Source of the DNA: Prostheceraeus crozeri
Lineage: Eukaryota > Platyhelminthes > Polycladida > Euryleptidae
DNA: 64,000 nucleotides
Direction of reading: 5' to 3'
Assembly: GCA_907163375.1 (NCBI GenBank)
Contig: CAJQUW010011644.1
Span: 1 to 64,000, forward strand
A program made the translations under genes and the position numbers. Below, one piece after another: positions 1-11,807 of this stretch (positions are counted from its first letter, which is position 1; each line of letters starts with the position of its first letter). A model generated the notes under the pieces. The model had not been told where the DNA came from, ran no database searches, and saw only the letters and a program-made list of their open reading frames with translations.

Positions 1-2390
1 CATAGAAATCCCTTTTCAGTCCCATTAAAAAGGGTCCAAAAATATCATAGAAAATTTTGTATGGTAAACCCATACAATAGATTCATCTCGGATCAAAGAC
101 ATTTTTGAGCTTAATTTTGTGAGCCCGATACACGGGCCTATCAACTTGAAAGATGAATCGTCGGTCGATAAACCGAAATCCCGCCCCCCCCCATCACTCA
201 CTACATAGGGGAGGTTGCGTTAGTTATTCTTTTTAATATTTTGGCGTTTAAGTAAGCTCCTGAGCAAGGAGCTTTAGGTAATGATTAAATCCATTTCTAG
301 CACAGAGTTTGCCATATCCGTAATTGATGAGATCCTCAGAATCATTCAGACACTCAATCTCGATTCACATTAGACTCACAGAAGTGAAAAACAGCCTACA
401 AACATACATATAAGAGAGCAGGAACACACACATTACTAGAAGTAGGGATACTTTATGCCCCGTAGTGACTCTAATTGTAATGGGATATCCCAACTCTAAC
501 AAACATTTTATATTCTATACTGGTATACTTATGGACCCTTTAATGGACTGAATGGGATATCCTAGGGGTTCCCCATCTCTCTCTAATCCCTTAAGACAAT
601 ACCCATATGATTATTCCATACAGAAAGTGCCTTTCTCATTCTCAGACAGCAGGAAAAACCCTTTCAAGCCCATGGAAAGAAAAGGCCCTTACAGCATTCC
701 CCATAAAAGTTTAAAGCGTATGCTAGGAGATTTCATCAGGCAAATTAAAATAGCCTTTAAAGGCGATTTCCTTAGATAACGAGATAGTTACATATTGAGA
801 CTCCCGACATACGAAAATATACGATAAAATATAAATTTGAAGAAAAGTTGCCAAAACATTCTTCCGCATGACATAATCTCTCTATGTGTCTAATTCAGAC
901 AAAATTTTGTTTTTTCAGTAAGATTTCGCGCTTCATATGTTAACTATTCTTTGCGCACAATTGTGACTCTGTTATTCAAGCTTTCACTTTTGCACAATAG
1001 GAACCGATCGGCACCGAAACCTGTCAAAATCTAATGAAAACGAGAGATTGAGACAATGAAATACATGGACTTAATCCCCGTATAGCTAATATAGGCGGTA
1101 ATGATCAACTAATACATGACATAGCTACATAATTATCGTAATTAGTTTATTTACATAGTGATACGCGTCATTATTCAAGACTGAAAGCGTTGAGACACAC
1201 GAAGCTGTTGATTGTTTGTTGATTTCTGCCTATCGACCTAATAATCTTCTTCCAAACATAGGGCCTATTCTGGATTTCTTTCGATATTATACTACATGTA
1301 TGTACATGAGTTTCTCACTGCTACGCACAGTGAAGTTGAAGATCGCTAATTGCGTAGTACAACAATTTCATCCGGCATTTTTGGAAAAAATGAAGAATGA
1401 TTAATTTTATCAACAGCGTAGCCTAGTATGAAAATGAATGAAATTTTTCAACATTGTATGTAATGCCAGATATTCGCGGTCTATCATTGTCAATGACTGA
1501 AATTGGTATATAACCACAAGCCAAGAATAAATTAATTTATTATGAAAACCAAAAAGCTTCCCATGAAAGAGATTTAAAAAGCTTCTAATTTAATGTTACA
1601 GTAACGAATAGACTGCCGCCAAGATAAAATAACATAACTGTCATTTTGATGGTTGTCATTTGAAACAATCTTTTCTTTTTGTGTGGCCATTTTGATTTTG
1701 TTTATGTCTGATACTCAAATTATGCGAGTACATTTTGTTGCATTTGAATTACAGCGTGGCACAAATTGAATTATTATCTGAAAGTGAGGGTACAAAAACT
1801 GTAAATTACCAATAATATTCAGTTATGTTATTTACTTTTGGGGGAAAAAATGTCAGAAACCCCTGTACATGTAAGTATAATCAAAGCCAATGTGTAGTTC
1901 GTAAATTACCGTTATACATGTACTAAAAAAACGGTATAAAAGGAAAATATATTGCCGTATAATAAAAAATGCAAGTATACATGAATGCCCGCTCTATGAC
2001 TGTGGCTTCACTAGGAATAAGATAATATACTGTTATAACAATGGCTATGCGTGGGTGCGCATAAAATCCCTCAGCTTCGCTTCGGGTATCAGTAGAATTT
2101 CAATATTCGTAGTCCAACAAAATTCAATTGTCCACGCAAACACATCGTACGGTGCAACCGTATATTCTACCATGGTGATCATCTAAGATAACTTGAGATA
2201 TGATTAATGTATGAGTACGGCTTATAATCAGGATGTTTTTTATGTTAGTTCAGTAAACTGTAATCACCGGTATCCGTAAGGAGGCCTAAAGGATCGATTA
2301 AATGAGAACATTCAATTGTGAGGCATTATAGAAAAATCCAATGATCTCATAAAATTAATTTTTGATTAATTTGATCATAATACTGATTCG
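1..2390. other. Unassigned AT-rich spacer
   Basis: I see no gene, RNA gene or transposase here. Short inverted copies of TGGGATATCC near 480 and 555 and other GGGATTC-like words suggest debris of small palindromic elements like those near 9,700 and 40,700, but no ends or target duplication could be defined. Confidence 0.5.
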
Positions 2391-3636
2391 TACATAAAAA
2401 TTAACAATACCATCGAAAGACCTTGAAATGGAAATCCTGCATGATAATTATGGCACACGCCGGGAACTTAGTTGGGGGCCAAACGCAAATTTTGGCGAAC
2501 TGGCTTTCTTTGGTTTACTGGATTGGCATTTTCAAGTTATCCAGTCAATATGTGATTTGGATTGTTGGCCCCTTGTCCAAAGATCATGTACACAAAAGCA
2601 ATAATGAAATTTACAAAATACTGCTGCGGCGACAGGATGACCAAGAAGGAAATCCTTTAAAAACGTACTCTGTACGTTCATCATTTTGAAAAATCGCTTC
2701 CTATAATCTATCAAGAGTAGAATCAGACACATGTTCAACTTGTAAAGTCGATTTACAGGAGCATGCATTGCTCCAAGCTTGAAAAATCATAGGCCAAAGA
2801 AATCTTACAGTATTCATTTTACTTGAAGGGCTCCCCTGTTCAATATAATTTGAAACAATTTTCAATACCTTTGTCATGCTTTTCGAATATTACCTCCCAA
2901 ATATCATCACCACTATATTACATAAGTCCATTTAGTGATTAATTGAAAAGATTCCAGCGACATTTCATGTATCTGATAAATGACTGTCGCTAAAGAAGCG
3001 TTCGATGTGTTTTATTTCAAGAACAAGTGCTTAGGATTTCTAGACCGCTTTGAAGGAGAAAATTATCCAATAATTAGAATTTTTTATCTTTGAATTTCTT
3101 TCAGATGTTCAATACAACCAGCTACACCCGAACTACTTTCGATAATGACTGTCAACCAAATTTCAATTCGTATTCCAGTGTTGAAAAAATTGGAAAATAG
3201 TTGTCAAAGACTGGTACAAATAGACGTAGTAATATTGATCCATATAGGGAATAGTTAGGCGATTTTACATAAAACGATGCCTCCATCTCACTTATAATAC
3301 TCTTCATTAAAATCCTTCACATTGATGTTCAAACAACTTTCACAACCAACTTGGCAATATAGTTTGACTATGAAGCCACGTATACATCCCCGCTCTACTT
3401 GCAACCCACCTCTCTCAATCTACCAGCCACACAAACTCACGCTGCGCACCGAATACACCATCCCACCCAGCTGGACACATCCACACACCACCACACCGCA
3501 CCACACCACTCTCCAACCCAGCAGCAACCTCAAAGCACTCCTTACACTCCTCCACCCCTCGGGCTCTAATCCAGAGCACTGTATGTAGTGAAGATATCAA
3601 ACTTCCATTCTAGTGTACTATTATCTACTTCTATGG
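2391..3636 (-). mobile_element. Non-autonomous DNA transposon, diverged copy
   Basis: This stretch aligns by eye, in reverse complement, with 50,047-51,083, where the element ends are clear because it interrupts an integrase gene. Shared landmarks include the right end ACTAGAATGG..CTATGG (as CCATTCTAG..CTATGG near 3,605-3,636), TTATGGCACACGCCGG near 2,447 and GCGACAGGATGACCAAGAAG near 2,630. It has no convincing coding capacity, and open frames here are not shared in both copies. Identity is modest, so both copies are old. One part (about 3,373-3,584) is replaced by unrelated C-rich sequence. Confidence 0.7.
3373..3584 (+). repeat. C/A-rich strand-asymmetric tract inside the element
   Basis: The plus strand is rich in CCAC, CACA and CTCC words and nearly lacks G for about 200 bases. 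In the second copy of the host element (around 50,090-50,165) the corresponding place is ordinary AT-rich DNA, so this tract was inserted or expanded here. The 88-residue open frame across it is best read as a by-product of composition. Confidence 0.55.
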
Positions 3637-3809
3637 ATTCGACAAAAGTGTTCAAGAGCACTCAGAACCTTAGACAGTTGTTTCAGGCACGGTATCCATT
3701 TTACGGTATACCTAACCTACATTGTTGAACAGTTCATCGAACTCACCGTTCCAATTTCACATTATCCTTCTTGAGGAGACATTCTTTGCTTTTTGAAACC
3801 AAAAGATCA

Positions 3810-4725
3810 TCAGTGTTGGATGAAATGCTTGCAAGAGGATTGCGATTGGGGAGTAGAAGACGTGGGATATCTGCTTGCCGATTCCTCCTCATCAGCCGTT
3901 TCCATCCTGAAATCCTGGGAAAGAATAAGACAATGAATTTACAGTTGCCTACATGTAGGCTAATGGCATTTTTCTATACGCCCGATAGGCCTAAACAATT
4001 GTATCCACGAATCATGATTTAACTAACACAAATTTTTTGAATGCAGTAATTTCATCATGTAACAATTTAATATGTGTGTAGAGTAATCATTTACTGAACT
4101 TACAAGTGCAAAAGCCAAAATAAGACTAAGTATCGAATAAAGCTTACTGTTCCAGGTTTGAAATCAATTGATTTTGCAGCAGACACAATTTCTTCAAGCC
4201 TTTCGACTATAGGATGCAGTCGATTAACATCTGTAAAAAATAGATTTGCGTGATTACATGTAGGCTTAGATTGTAGAGCAACAACAGTTAACCTATCAAA
4301 TTATTTTCAAACATGCTAATTTCATAGTATTTTCCAAACAGCTCATCAGTGGGTGTACAGTATAGTATTGGCTAGTCTATTTTCATAACGGGTCTGAAAC
4401 TTTTTCGACGTGAAGCTTAGAAAAAAGAAAGTGCATTATACAAACATAACATACCGGTATGCAAAATGTTTACAATGTTACCGTAGTAATCTTACTTGTA
4501 ATTGCATACAGCTTAGACTAGAAAAAGTTAAGTATGTTCACAAATATCATTAAATATTTGCATGTTATTCAAAGATATCCGTCCTCATTTGAAATATTGA
4601 TTTCAATGTGTTTATTAGTCCGATTTCTAAGCGTCCAATCCTTACCAATAATTGCACGTATGCTCTGACAAGTAGTGCACACTGCAGCAGTGTCAGTGCT
4701 ACATGATTTGCACTGATATAAATTT
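3810..4725 (-). CDS. Candidate host gene, three 3' exons with CxxC pairs
   Basis: Three minus-strand exons fit together by splice sites and phase. Exon 4,646-4,725 is preceded by ATTTTTTAG and followed by GTAAGG. Exon 4,148-4,230 is preceded by TTTTTTACAG and followed by GTAAGC. Exon 3,810-3,914 is preceded by TTTCCCAG and ends in TGA. The phases (1, then 0) match, and each exon is open only in the frame used. The first exon encodes YQCKSC..VCTTC, two CxxC pairs 12 residues apart that could bind zinc. The second is helical and charged (VNRLHPIVERLEEIV). The last is Ser/Gln-rich. The 5' part is not established. I do not recognise the family. A second frame of the last exon stays open to a GTGAGT at 3,741-3,746, but its phase does not fit. 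Confidence 0.45.
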
Positions 4726-5794
4726 CTAAAAAATATTTAACAAAGAAATACATGGCTTGATATATCATTCACTTTGCGATTATTGCACTCGAAATACATG
4801 CATACATTGTCTTATACATTATATATAATATGTCTTATATATAAATTCCGTTCATAACACAGTTGAACAAAATTATTATCAAACTGTATACAAGTTGATA
4901 GTTACTCATTTAGCTAATTCTATATCGACATTTCATGTTAAAGCTATTTAATGCTTCTATTCCTTCTGTGGAGTTCAGAATGAAATCAAAAGCCATTGAA
5001 AAAATGAGCGTAAGATGTTGCGCATACCTATTTTATTCTTGTGCTTTTTTTGCATAGTAAATTGAAAATACATCTAAAAGTTATCAAAAGAAGATTACTA
5101 TTAAGGATTATAAGATTAGTATATGATTAGTTTAAATGGTTAGGAAACAGAAATCTGTTGTCATCTTTCCCATAGAATATTTTTCATTGAGCATAACAAC
5201 TTAAATTCTGACTTTCTGAAATATGCTGATTGCCTGATTTGAAAATGACATATGCGTGAGTCACGCATAATCGATAACAGGTCATCACATCGATTTAGAA
5301 CGGTTACTGGACTAGAGGGAAATCAAAACTCAGAAACAGCATACCAGGAGATTTAACCATCTTTTTACAACGAAATTCTGTCGAAATACTTTACTGTCGC
5401 TGAAATCCAATAGCATGTAATTTTTTTTTGAAACAAGAATGATTATTCATGATTGAATAGGCTGTAATCGTGATGTATTTTGAAATTACAACATGAATCT
5501 TGCAAGCCTGGAAATTGTCTATCTATTAATGTGATATGTCTAGATTTATATAGACCCAGTACAGTATAGGTCGGTGTGAGTCCATGTGTCAGCATTGATA
5601 GTAACTTTATTTGGCGAAAATCTTGCAGTTCATTGTATACTATTACCAATTCAAACAAGTATTTGATTATACCGATAAAAATTCGTACACCAAAATTCTA
5701 AAAGCCAATGCAAAATAGCGCGAAAATTTCCTACTTTGCTTATTTGTATAATTGAATACTTATTATTATTATGCTACTCTGAATAATGTCTTAC

Positions 5795-5882
5795 CGTAAA
5801 TCCTTCCTTCACTTCTTCTAAGCTTCCATATTGCAAGAAAAGTGTCAATTTTAGAGACAATTTGATGTGATTTGTCACACAT
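5795..5882 (-). CDS. Candidate upstream exon of the same gene
   Basis: A minus-strand stretch opens with ATGTGTGAC, encodes MCDKSHQIVSKIDTFLAIW and about ten more residues, and ends at a good donor (TACG|GTAAGA). It could be an internal exon after the weak acceptor CTTGTAAG or an initiating exon. Its 3' phase (1) does not join directly to the exon at 4,646-4,725, so an undetected exon would be needed between them. The fit is suggestive only. Confidence 0.22.
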
Positions 5883-5926
5883 CTTACAAGATTCAAATTT
5901 AAGTCATAGACATGGGAGAATGCATA

Positions 5927-5975
5927 GACGCCTAGATATTTAAGCATATAGATATTATGCAAATATCTAGGCGTC
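5927..5975. other. Perfect 15-bp hairpin with nested 5-bp stem
   Basis: GACGCCTAGATATTT (5,927-5,941) is exactly complementary to AAATATCTAGGCGTC (5,961-5,975). The 19-base loop contains a further GCATA/TATGC pairing. It may be a very small fold-back repeat or a structured region. It lies 45 bases upstream, on the minus strand, of the candidate exon at 5,795-5,882. Confidence 0.6.
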
Positions 5976-6895
5976 CATGGAGAATGATCAACAACCTTGA
6001 TATTTGAAAATGAATACATCGCCCGTAGTGAAGATATCATGATTATAAATTACACATTATTGGCAATCTATTTATAACATGATCAAATCAATTTGAGTTT
6101 TAAGAGAATGTTTGAGGGTTTCTATGGGGCCCAAACGTTCCCAATTATTTCTATACGGTCGGTTTACGATGACATGTATGTAGAAAATTAAATATAATAT
6201 TTATGATAATAGTCCATAAGTCGAATGCAAGAAATTACTACTGAGATCAAAGATGCGGAGAGTCGACGGTATTTAACGACGATATAAAGGATGCGGAGAA
6301 ACAGATAAATCAGACCAGTTTCTCACCAGTAGCAAGTCACTAAACTGCTGATGAGTCTGATATTTAACCTTCCAAAATTATTCAAAATCAAAGTAGGCCT
6401 AAAAAATCCTAGATTATTTACGCATTGGGACTCTGGGCAAATCGTCTGCGCGGAATAGCATTTTCACGTATAGGCTAAACATACAAGCGCGTTGCTGTGA
6501 TGAGTCGGTAGAAATAATGTTTTTAAGGGACTCTTTGTACGAATGCGTTTCACTGATAGGAATAGAGAACAAATCTAAGCCTGATTATTGATTATCCGAA
6601 AAATTCATTTGATAAGTACACGGTGCGGTTAGCCAAATTTGCCATAACGATGATTACAAAGCAATCTCGAACATCCAATTATTGAAATTTTACCGAAACG
6701 TTTTTATTAATCTTAGACAGGGACTATCTACGATTAAATCGCCAATCGTTGAGTATCAACACTCGATGTAAAATTGTTTAAATTACAGTTAAAGAAATAG
6801 TATTGCTATACGAAGACAACTGACCTGCAAATTCACTTGAAGTCCTATGACTGAAAATCAAGCGAGAATCTATTAAATGTTACGGCCAAAATTAC

Positions 6896-6940
6896 CTGGA
6901 TAGTGCTTGGAACCGGAAGTGTGCAGTCGGACGAAAACAT
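6896..6940 (-). CDS. Possible short first coding exon
   Basis: ATG at 6,940 (minus) opens a 15-codon reading, MFSSDCTLPVPSTIQ, that runs straight into a donor-like CCAG|GTAATT. Its phase (0) would join to the stretch at 5,795-5,882 if the weak acceptor there is used. There is no independent support; chance occurrence is quite possible. Confidence 0.13.
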
Positions 6941-7867
6941 GTCACAAATCCAAAATGCTAAGTTATCCCTATCATTGACCTCTGAATGACATTGGCAACA
7001 ACCTACAGACGAAGAAAGTTACGTAAACGCTACAATGATGGGTGAATCTGACTCAACAAATCAGAGGCTAGGAATAACTATTCTAGACATGTGGATGAAC
7101 AGAGGCGGTATGATAATTCTGAAATAAACGGCAGATAAAATAAAGAATGTAAGAGAGAAAATAAGACTTACTCTAAGGAATGGAAGTACAATCTTGAGCA
7201 AATTTTCTCAGCAAATTGAATAAAGAATGTAAGAGAGAGAAAAGAATTAAAATTGTAATTGTAGTCCTTAAGAGTACTAGTTAACGTTTACTCCGAGCAG
7301 CAATAAACATGTTAAGTTAAGAAAGATTAAGATTGGCATACGAGGTCGTCAGCAAAAGGACCAGGATAAGATTCACGCTTTCGGCCTATACCTTTTGTAG
7401 CGTTCAGAGTCATCCTAGCTGGGCCCTCAGCCTCTGGCCAACAGTTAACTAAATTGTTATCAAAAAAGAAAACATTAAGCAAGAAGATAAATATTTACAA
7501 AATATCTGGTAAGAAGAAAAATTACATCAACCTAAAATTCAAAGAAATTCAAAGAAATTCAAATTAAAAATGCGAAAAATCAACCCAGTTTATGAAAAAC
7601 AAGAGTTAATCAATTGACGAGCAGAAAGTAAACCAAATTTACTTAAAAGATGGTAGCGCTTGTGTAAAGCTTTCTCCGCGTTCAAGCGAAGTTCACTTTT
7701 ATTATAACGTCTATAAACGAGCAAAGTGAACGTCTTTGACGTTTTTCTCCTCAAAAGTCTTTGAGTTGTGAGCAGATACGAGCGTACCTGAATATCTGGC
7801 TGCAGAAAACTTTAAAGTCTATCTTGTGAGGCATGGTATTTTCCCGGGAAAAAAAAGAAGAGTTACG
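6941..7867. other. No gene seen
   Basis: AT-rich sequence. The stretch 7,320-7,450 is more GC-rich and may be a diverged end of the neighbouring retroelement, but I see no recognisable motif. Confidence 0.4.
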
Positions 7868-8640
7868 TTTTAAAACTCAAGATCGTCAATTTTGTGGTAT
7901 ACCGAAGTGGTTACACCAGAATCACACACGTTAATTTTAACGTCTAAGTAGTCAATAATTTCATTGTTATTACCACATCGGTTGGCTTCCAAGTCAATGA
8001 GGTAAGTCTGGGGTATTAACTTATCGAAGAATTTGTAGTTAACTATACAAAAATCATCAATATACCTAGAAGTATTCGAGAGGAGCCTTGCAAGTTCATT
8101 TATCACCGCGAATTAAATTAGTCATAAAATTTGTACTCGCAGTGAAAAAAGAAGAGGTCCGCTAGAAGAGGGCCATGTCAATTGCCACCCATAGGGATTC
8201 CCTTATACTGTCTGAAGACAAATCCTCCAAAAGTGATATACGCCTCTTATGTAATAAACTTAACAGCAGCTTTGAACGAATCTTTCGTGAAAGTAATAAC
8301 CACTATATCTAATGTTTGAAAGTAAACTTTTTGTCGTAACCAATGCACATAAATTTCTTACTGAAAATTATGTCTAACAAAGCAAAAATATGATTGCTGG
8401 CTTCTATTTGCTTCAGATTAGTATATAGTGTAGAAAAATCAAACACCTAAGATCAAAAATATTTTTATTTCCTATCTTTTTGAGGAATTCGATACTTGAA
8501 CGGACACTCCAAAAGCAATTGTTTCCGCTATTATTGCGAGTCACTAGGATCGAGTCACAATAATTCTTAAGATGCTGACGGATAATCGCCAGTTCCTTGT
8601 TAATGACAACAGATAGCTGTTTCGTGCTACCCCCAAGAAC
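7868..8640 (-). pseudogene. Reverse-transcriptase relic, probably Penelope-like
   Basis: On the minus strand three reverse-transcriptase motifs occur in order but in different frames: FDFSTLYTNL at 8,414-8,443 (motif A), GIPMGGN at 8,181-8,201 (motif B) and RYIDD with YIDD at 8,053-8,064 (catalytic motif C). After the catalytic motif one frame stays open to 7,870 and reads EIIDYLDVKINV, typical of this RT type. FDFSTLYT plus GIPMG plus RYIDD is a combination I associate with Penelope-like and related invertebrate elements. No GIY-YIG endonuclease could be found downstream. Several frameshifts and stops separate the motifs, so it is a dead fragment. Family assignment is inference; the RT call is secure. 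Confidence 0.7.
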
Positions 8641-8644
8641 CGGT

Positions 8645-9650
8645 TCAAGAAATTACAATGAAAAGATAAGGACAACAGACATTTTGGTCCTATAAACAAA
8701 CTTGAAATACAATTTTTCTACATCATTCACTCTTTCACTGCACACTAACTCACCGTCTTCGAAGTTCACCAACAAATGAATGACGATGTCGATTGATTGT
8801 ATTCAAAATACTAACGTTTTTCGATATCGACGTTCTTAAATAATAACGTCATAGATATCCGTTGTCGTCTGGCGAAATCGAGGTCGGTTGAAGCCTTGTG
8901 AATGAATCATCACGTAATCACTGACGATATATTAAAATGTGAGAAATCTACTTCTCTGAAGTTTGCTATTAGGATCCTGTTCTGGTCAATTATATTTCTC
9001 TGGTGTGTCCTATTGAGATCCTATCAAGAATAGAGCTATTACTGATGTCCCTACAAAACCTGCCGGGATTCTACTATAGGAAATGGTGGGTTTCACAGGT
9101 TATGGTAGGAAACATATAGGATTCTTGCCAGATAAGTAGGATTCGAATCAGTACATGTACCAAAGGATAGTAAATTACATAATTACATTTTAAAGTTATT
9201 CCAGCAAATCATTGCGGGATTAGTTTTCTAGGAAACCAAAACAAATCATTTGGTTTTCCAGACAACCAGTGAAAAACCAAAATTGTTACAGTAGGAATGA
9301 TAATGGCCTATGTGAAGGTCCTAAAACAGCAGGCCCATAGATAATTGTCTGAAGTTTTCTGGTCCCCACTGGATAAAGTCTGTATGCCATCATTGAATCT
9401 TTTTCTACGTGTAAGTCTAGAGTCCATCGCGTCCATTTTCACAGTGTAGTCGATTATACAGTGTATATGTGAGCGATTGGCCCACACTGTTAATGATCGA
9501 AATCGATGTATGTAATCAAAACCTTGCAAGTCATCCATAAAGATCTGTGAGACCGGTTTGATTTCGATTGATTAGCATTAATTTTGATTAATCCCTTTCA
9601 TATTCTACATAAGGAATCCTTTGATGAGAATCGTGGATTCTAGGGGATTC
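8645..9650. other. No gene seen
   Basis: AT-rich spacer without coding signal. Words such as TAGGATTC and GGGATTC recur between 9,000 and 9,640, probably debris of the same palindromic family as the fold-back at 9,657-9,754. Confidence 0.4.
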
Positions 9651-9656
9651 AGTTGT

Positions 9657-9754
9657 ATAGGATTGTAAGGGATTCCATATAATCCCCAAGAAACCCATAT
9701 GATCCTATTTACATCGTGAATGGGATCATATGGGATCCCTTACAATCCCATATA
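9657..9754. repeat. Small fold-back element (MITE-like palindrome)
   Basis: Two nested inverted arms are visible. An outer pair, GGATTGTAAGGGATTCC (9,660-9,676) against GGATCCCTTACAATCC (9,734-9,749), has one bulge; an inner perfect pair is CCCATATGATCC (9,693-9,704) against GGATCATATGGG. It abuts the truncated end of the Tc1 relic at about 9,780. No target duplication was found. Confidence 0.55.
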
Positions 9755-9779
9755 TTCCCTTAAAAACCCATAGAAAAGA

Positions 9780-10381
9780 GTCACTCGGGGCGATTCTTTC
9801 GATACATTCCGGATGAAAAGCTTCTCCTTCTCGACGACGTACTAATCGACGGACATCATTGGCATAGAGGTTGAATCTGGACTCATCTGACCAAAGTAAT
9901 GTACATTTTTCCAGTCTTCCAGCTTCCATTCCACGTACTCTCTTGCCCACTGAAGATGGGATCTTTTCACTTTTGTCATTAATAGTGGCTTCCGTAAGGG
10001 TCTTCTGGCAAGGAACCCGGCATCCAGCAACCTTCGTCGAATATTCCTCACACTATGATCAACTCCGTGATGGTGCATCTCTGCTTGAATGGAAGCAGAA
10101 GAAACTCTGCGGTCTCCGAGAACCATTCTCGCGATCACAGAGTTATCATTCGTTGTTGCTGCTGTACGTGGACGACCTGACTTACGGCGAGGGAGAATCG
10201 ATTCACCTGAAAAATGACGATTTATAATCCGTTCTACTGTTCTTCGATCACATTTGACACGAACAGCTATTTGACGATTCGTGAGACATTCGTTGTGTAA
10301 ACCTACAATAACGGCCCGACGCTGTGGAGAAATTAATCTAGCAGAAAGCCACGAATTGCAGTGATTCATAAAGTCACACAC
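9780..10381 (-). pseudogene. Tc1-type transposase, truncated
   Basis: The minus frame from 10,381 gives the N-terminal half of a Tc1 transposase: a first helix-turn-helix (RQIAVRVKCDRRTVERII), a GRPR hook (KSGRPRTAA) and a second HTH ending before RSHLQWAREYVEW. A frameshift near 9,890 moves the catalytic start to another frame, which reads LLWSDESRFNLY with the first Asp of the DDE triad. The homology stops soon after (GEAFHPECIER), so the second Asp and the Glu are missing. Tc1 transposases are about 340 residues; about 200 are represented. The break lies next to the fold-back repeat at 9,657-9,754. It cannot encode an active enzyme. Confidence 0.85.
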
Positions 10382-11086
10382 AAAGAGATATCAAGTCATC
10401 TCGGTTACTGATTGCGTAATTTCAGTTTGGAAGATTCCTGCATCAGATGCTGGCTGGCGATTGGCGCATCCAGATCAAAGGAAGAAATTATGCAATCACG
10501 ACCTTTATGAACTAGCATCGTTAATGGAGATGGGATAACTCGTATAACGGCTGCGTTTCAGTTGCTTATCATTAAAATATCCGAGGTAATTCTCAAAATA
10601 TGACTGGAGTTTCCTCATAATATTAATTCTCATATAATTCACCAAGATCCTGTTTATCAAAATGCTCAACAGGCCTTTAACAGGAGATGAAGATTAACTC
10701 ATCAAAATGCTGCTTGAACAACATTAGACACCTTATGCAAAATAGTTCAGTTATCTGATTGATGTTATTCAAGTAAAAATAAAAATACAGAAAAATAGCA
10801 GATAAGCAAAAAGTGAGGCAAGACATTTGGCCGGTAGTGTAGCTATTGAGGATGTGCTGAAAAGGATGACACATTCCCGTGTCCCAAGGAGTTAGTAGGC
10901 TATGGATGCTTATCGAAATGGGCTATCGATCATAAGCTGTCAACATCGATCGATGAATGAGCTCTACTATCGTCAGCGCTATGACGAGAATATGAATGGC
11001 TTCTTTTGAACAGCTGCATCAAACCTCTCCGAAGAATTCACCGAATTTTATCAAAATGCTTCCAATGTGTTGTCTGCAGAATAGTA
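10382..11086. other. No gene seen
   Basis: Spacer between the Tc1 relic and the left end of the pogo-like element. No terminal inverted repeat for the Tc1 relic could be located here. Confidence 0.4.
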
Positions 11087-11340
11087 GGGGAACCGGGCCT
11101 ATGATGGAACGAAAAATTTTGAACTTGCGTAGCTCTGGTACTATTTGTCCGATTATTATAATTTTTTGTAAGAAACAGCTTAGAGATCTCAGAAATAACA
11201 CATTCTTTTTTGAAAAACTTTCGAAAACTTCGTAATCATTTTTTCGTAAGATTTTGAAATTTTAAAAATCATTCCATCTTACGGGACATGCAGGTATGAT
11301 GGAATCTTGTTCAGGTAAGATGGAATGGCATTATTATCAT
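11087..11340. repeat. Left terminal and subterminal repeats of the pogo-like element
   Basis: After the terminal GGGGAACCGGGCC the word ATGATGGAA or its complement TTCCATC recurs (about 11,101, 11,270, 11,297 and 11,318). Matching copies occur at the other end near 39,350-39,390 and 39,720-39,755. Iterated subterminal words of this kind are commonly transposase-binding sites; that role is inferred. Confidence 0.6.
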
Positions 11341-11807
11341 ATCCTAAATAGCTTTTAAGGTAGTTTTCATCTATTTGTTTGAGAAAATAGATTTTGAGCA
11401 TTATAATTGCGTAGGCTAAAGTAGAATCGATTATAGTTTACTACCTATCAAATATAGCTTAGTCAATATAATGTTAGATGTATGTAGGCCTATTTTCTAC
11501 CTTTTGCATTTTTTATCAAAATTATAAATACTCTGATGCAGAAGATGGAAATCTTTAATTAAAAAAATATGAAATCGACATCGCTGTCAGAAGGCACTCT
11601 CTAAAATAGGCCACAATCTAAAAATTGCAAAAAGCTGTAAAAGGCTGACCGAACACGGTGTTGTTGCAGTAGGAATAAGGGCATTAGGCGCAACTAAAAC
11701 AATAAAATTACACTCTCACAATAATCTCAATCCCTGCGGCAATCACACAAAATTAGTCCAAGGCCAGTATAACAAATGATTACAAATCAGTGAAACAATT
11801 TAATTTT

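Noticed and set aside
3322-3588. 88-residue Pro/His/Thr-rich frame
   Set aside because: Composition-driven frame across a C/A-rich tract, absent from the other copy of the element.
3747-3914. Longer version of the last exon ending at GTGAGT
   Set aside because: Its open frame needs a different phase from the exon at 4,148-4,230, which is open in only one frame.
5045-5092. 46-base candidate exon with acceptor and donor (minus)
   Set aside because: In the phase required by the neighbouring candidate exons it contains a stop, so it does not join.
7240-7867. GIY-YIG endonuclease downstream of the RT relic
   Set aside because: No matching motif could be seen, so the Penelope-like label rests on the RT motifs only.
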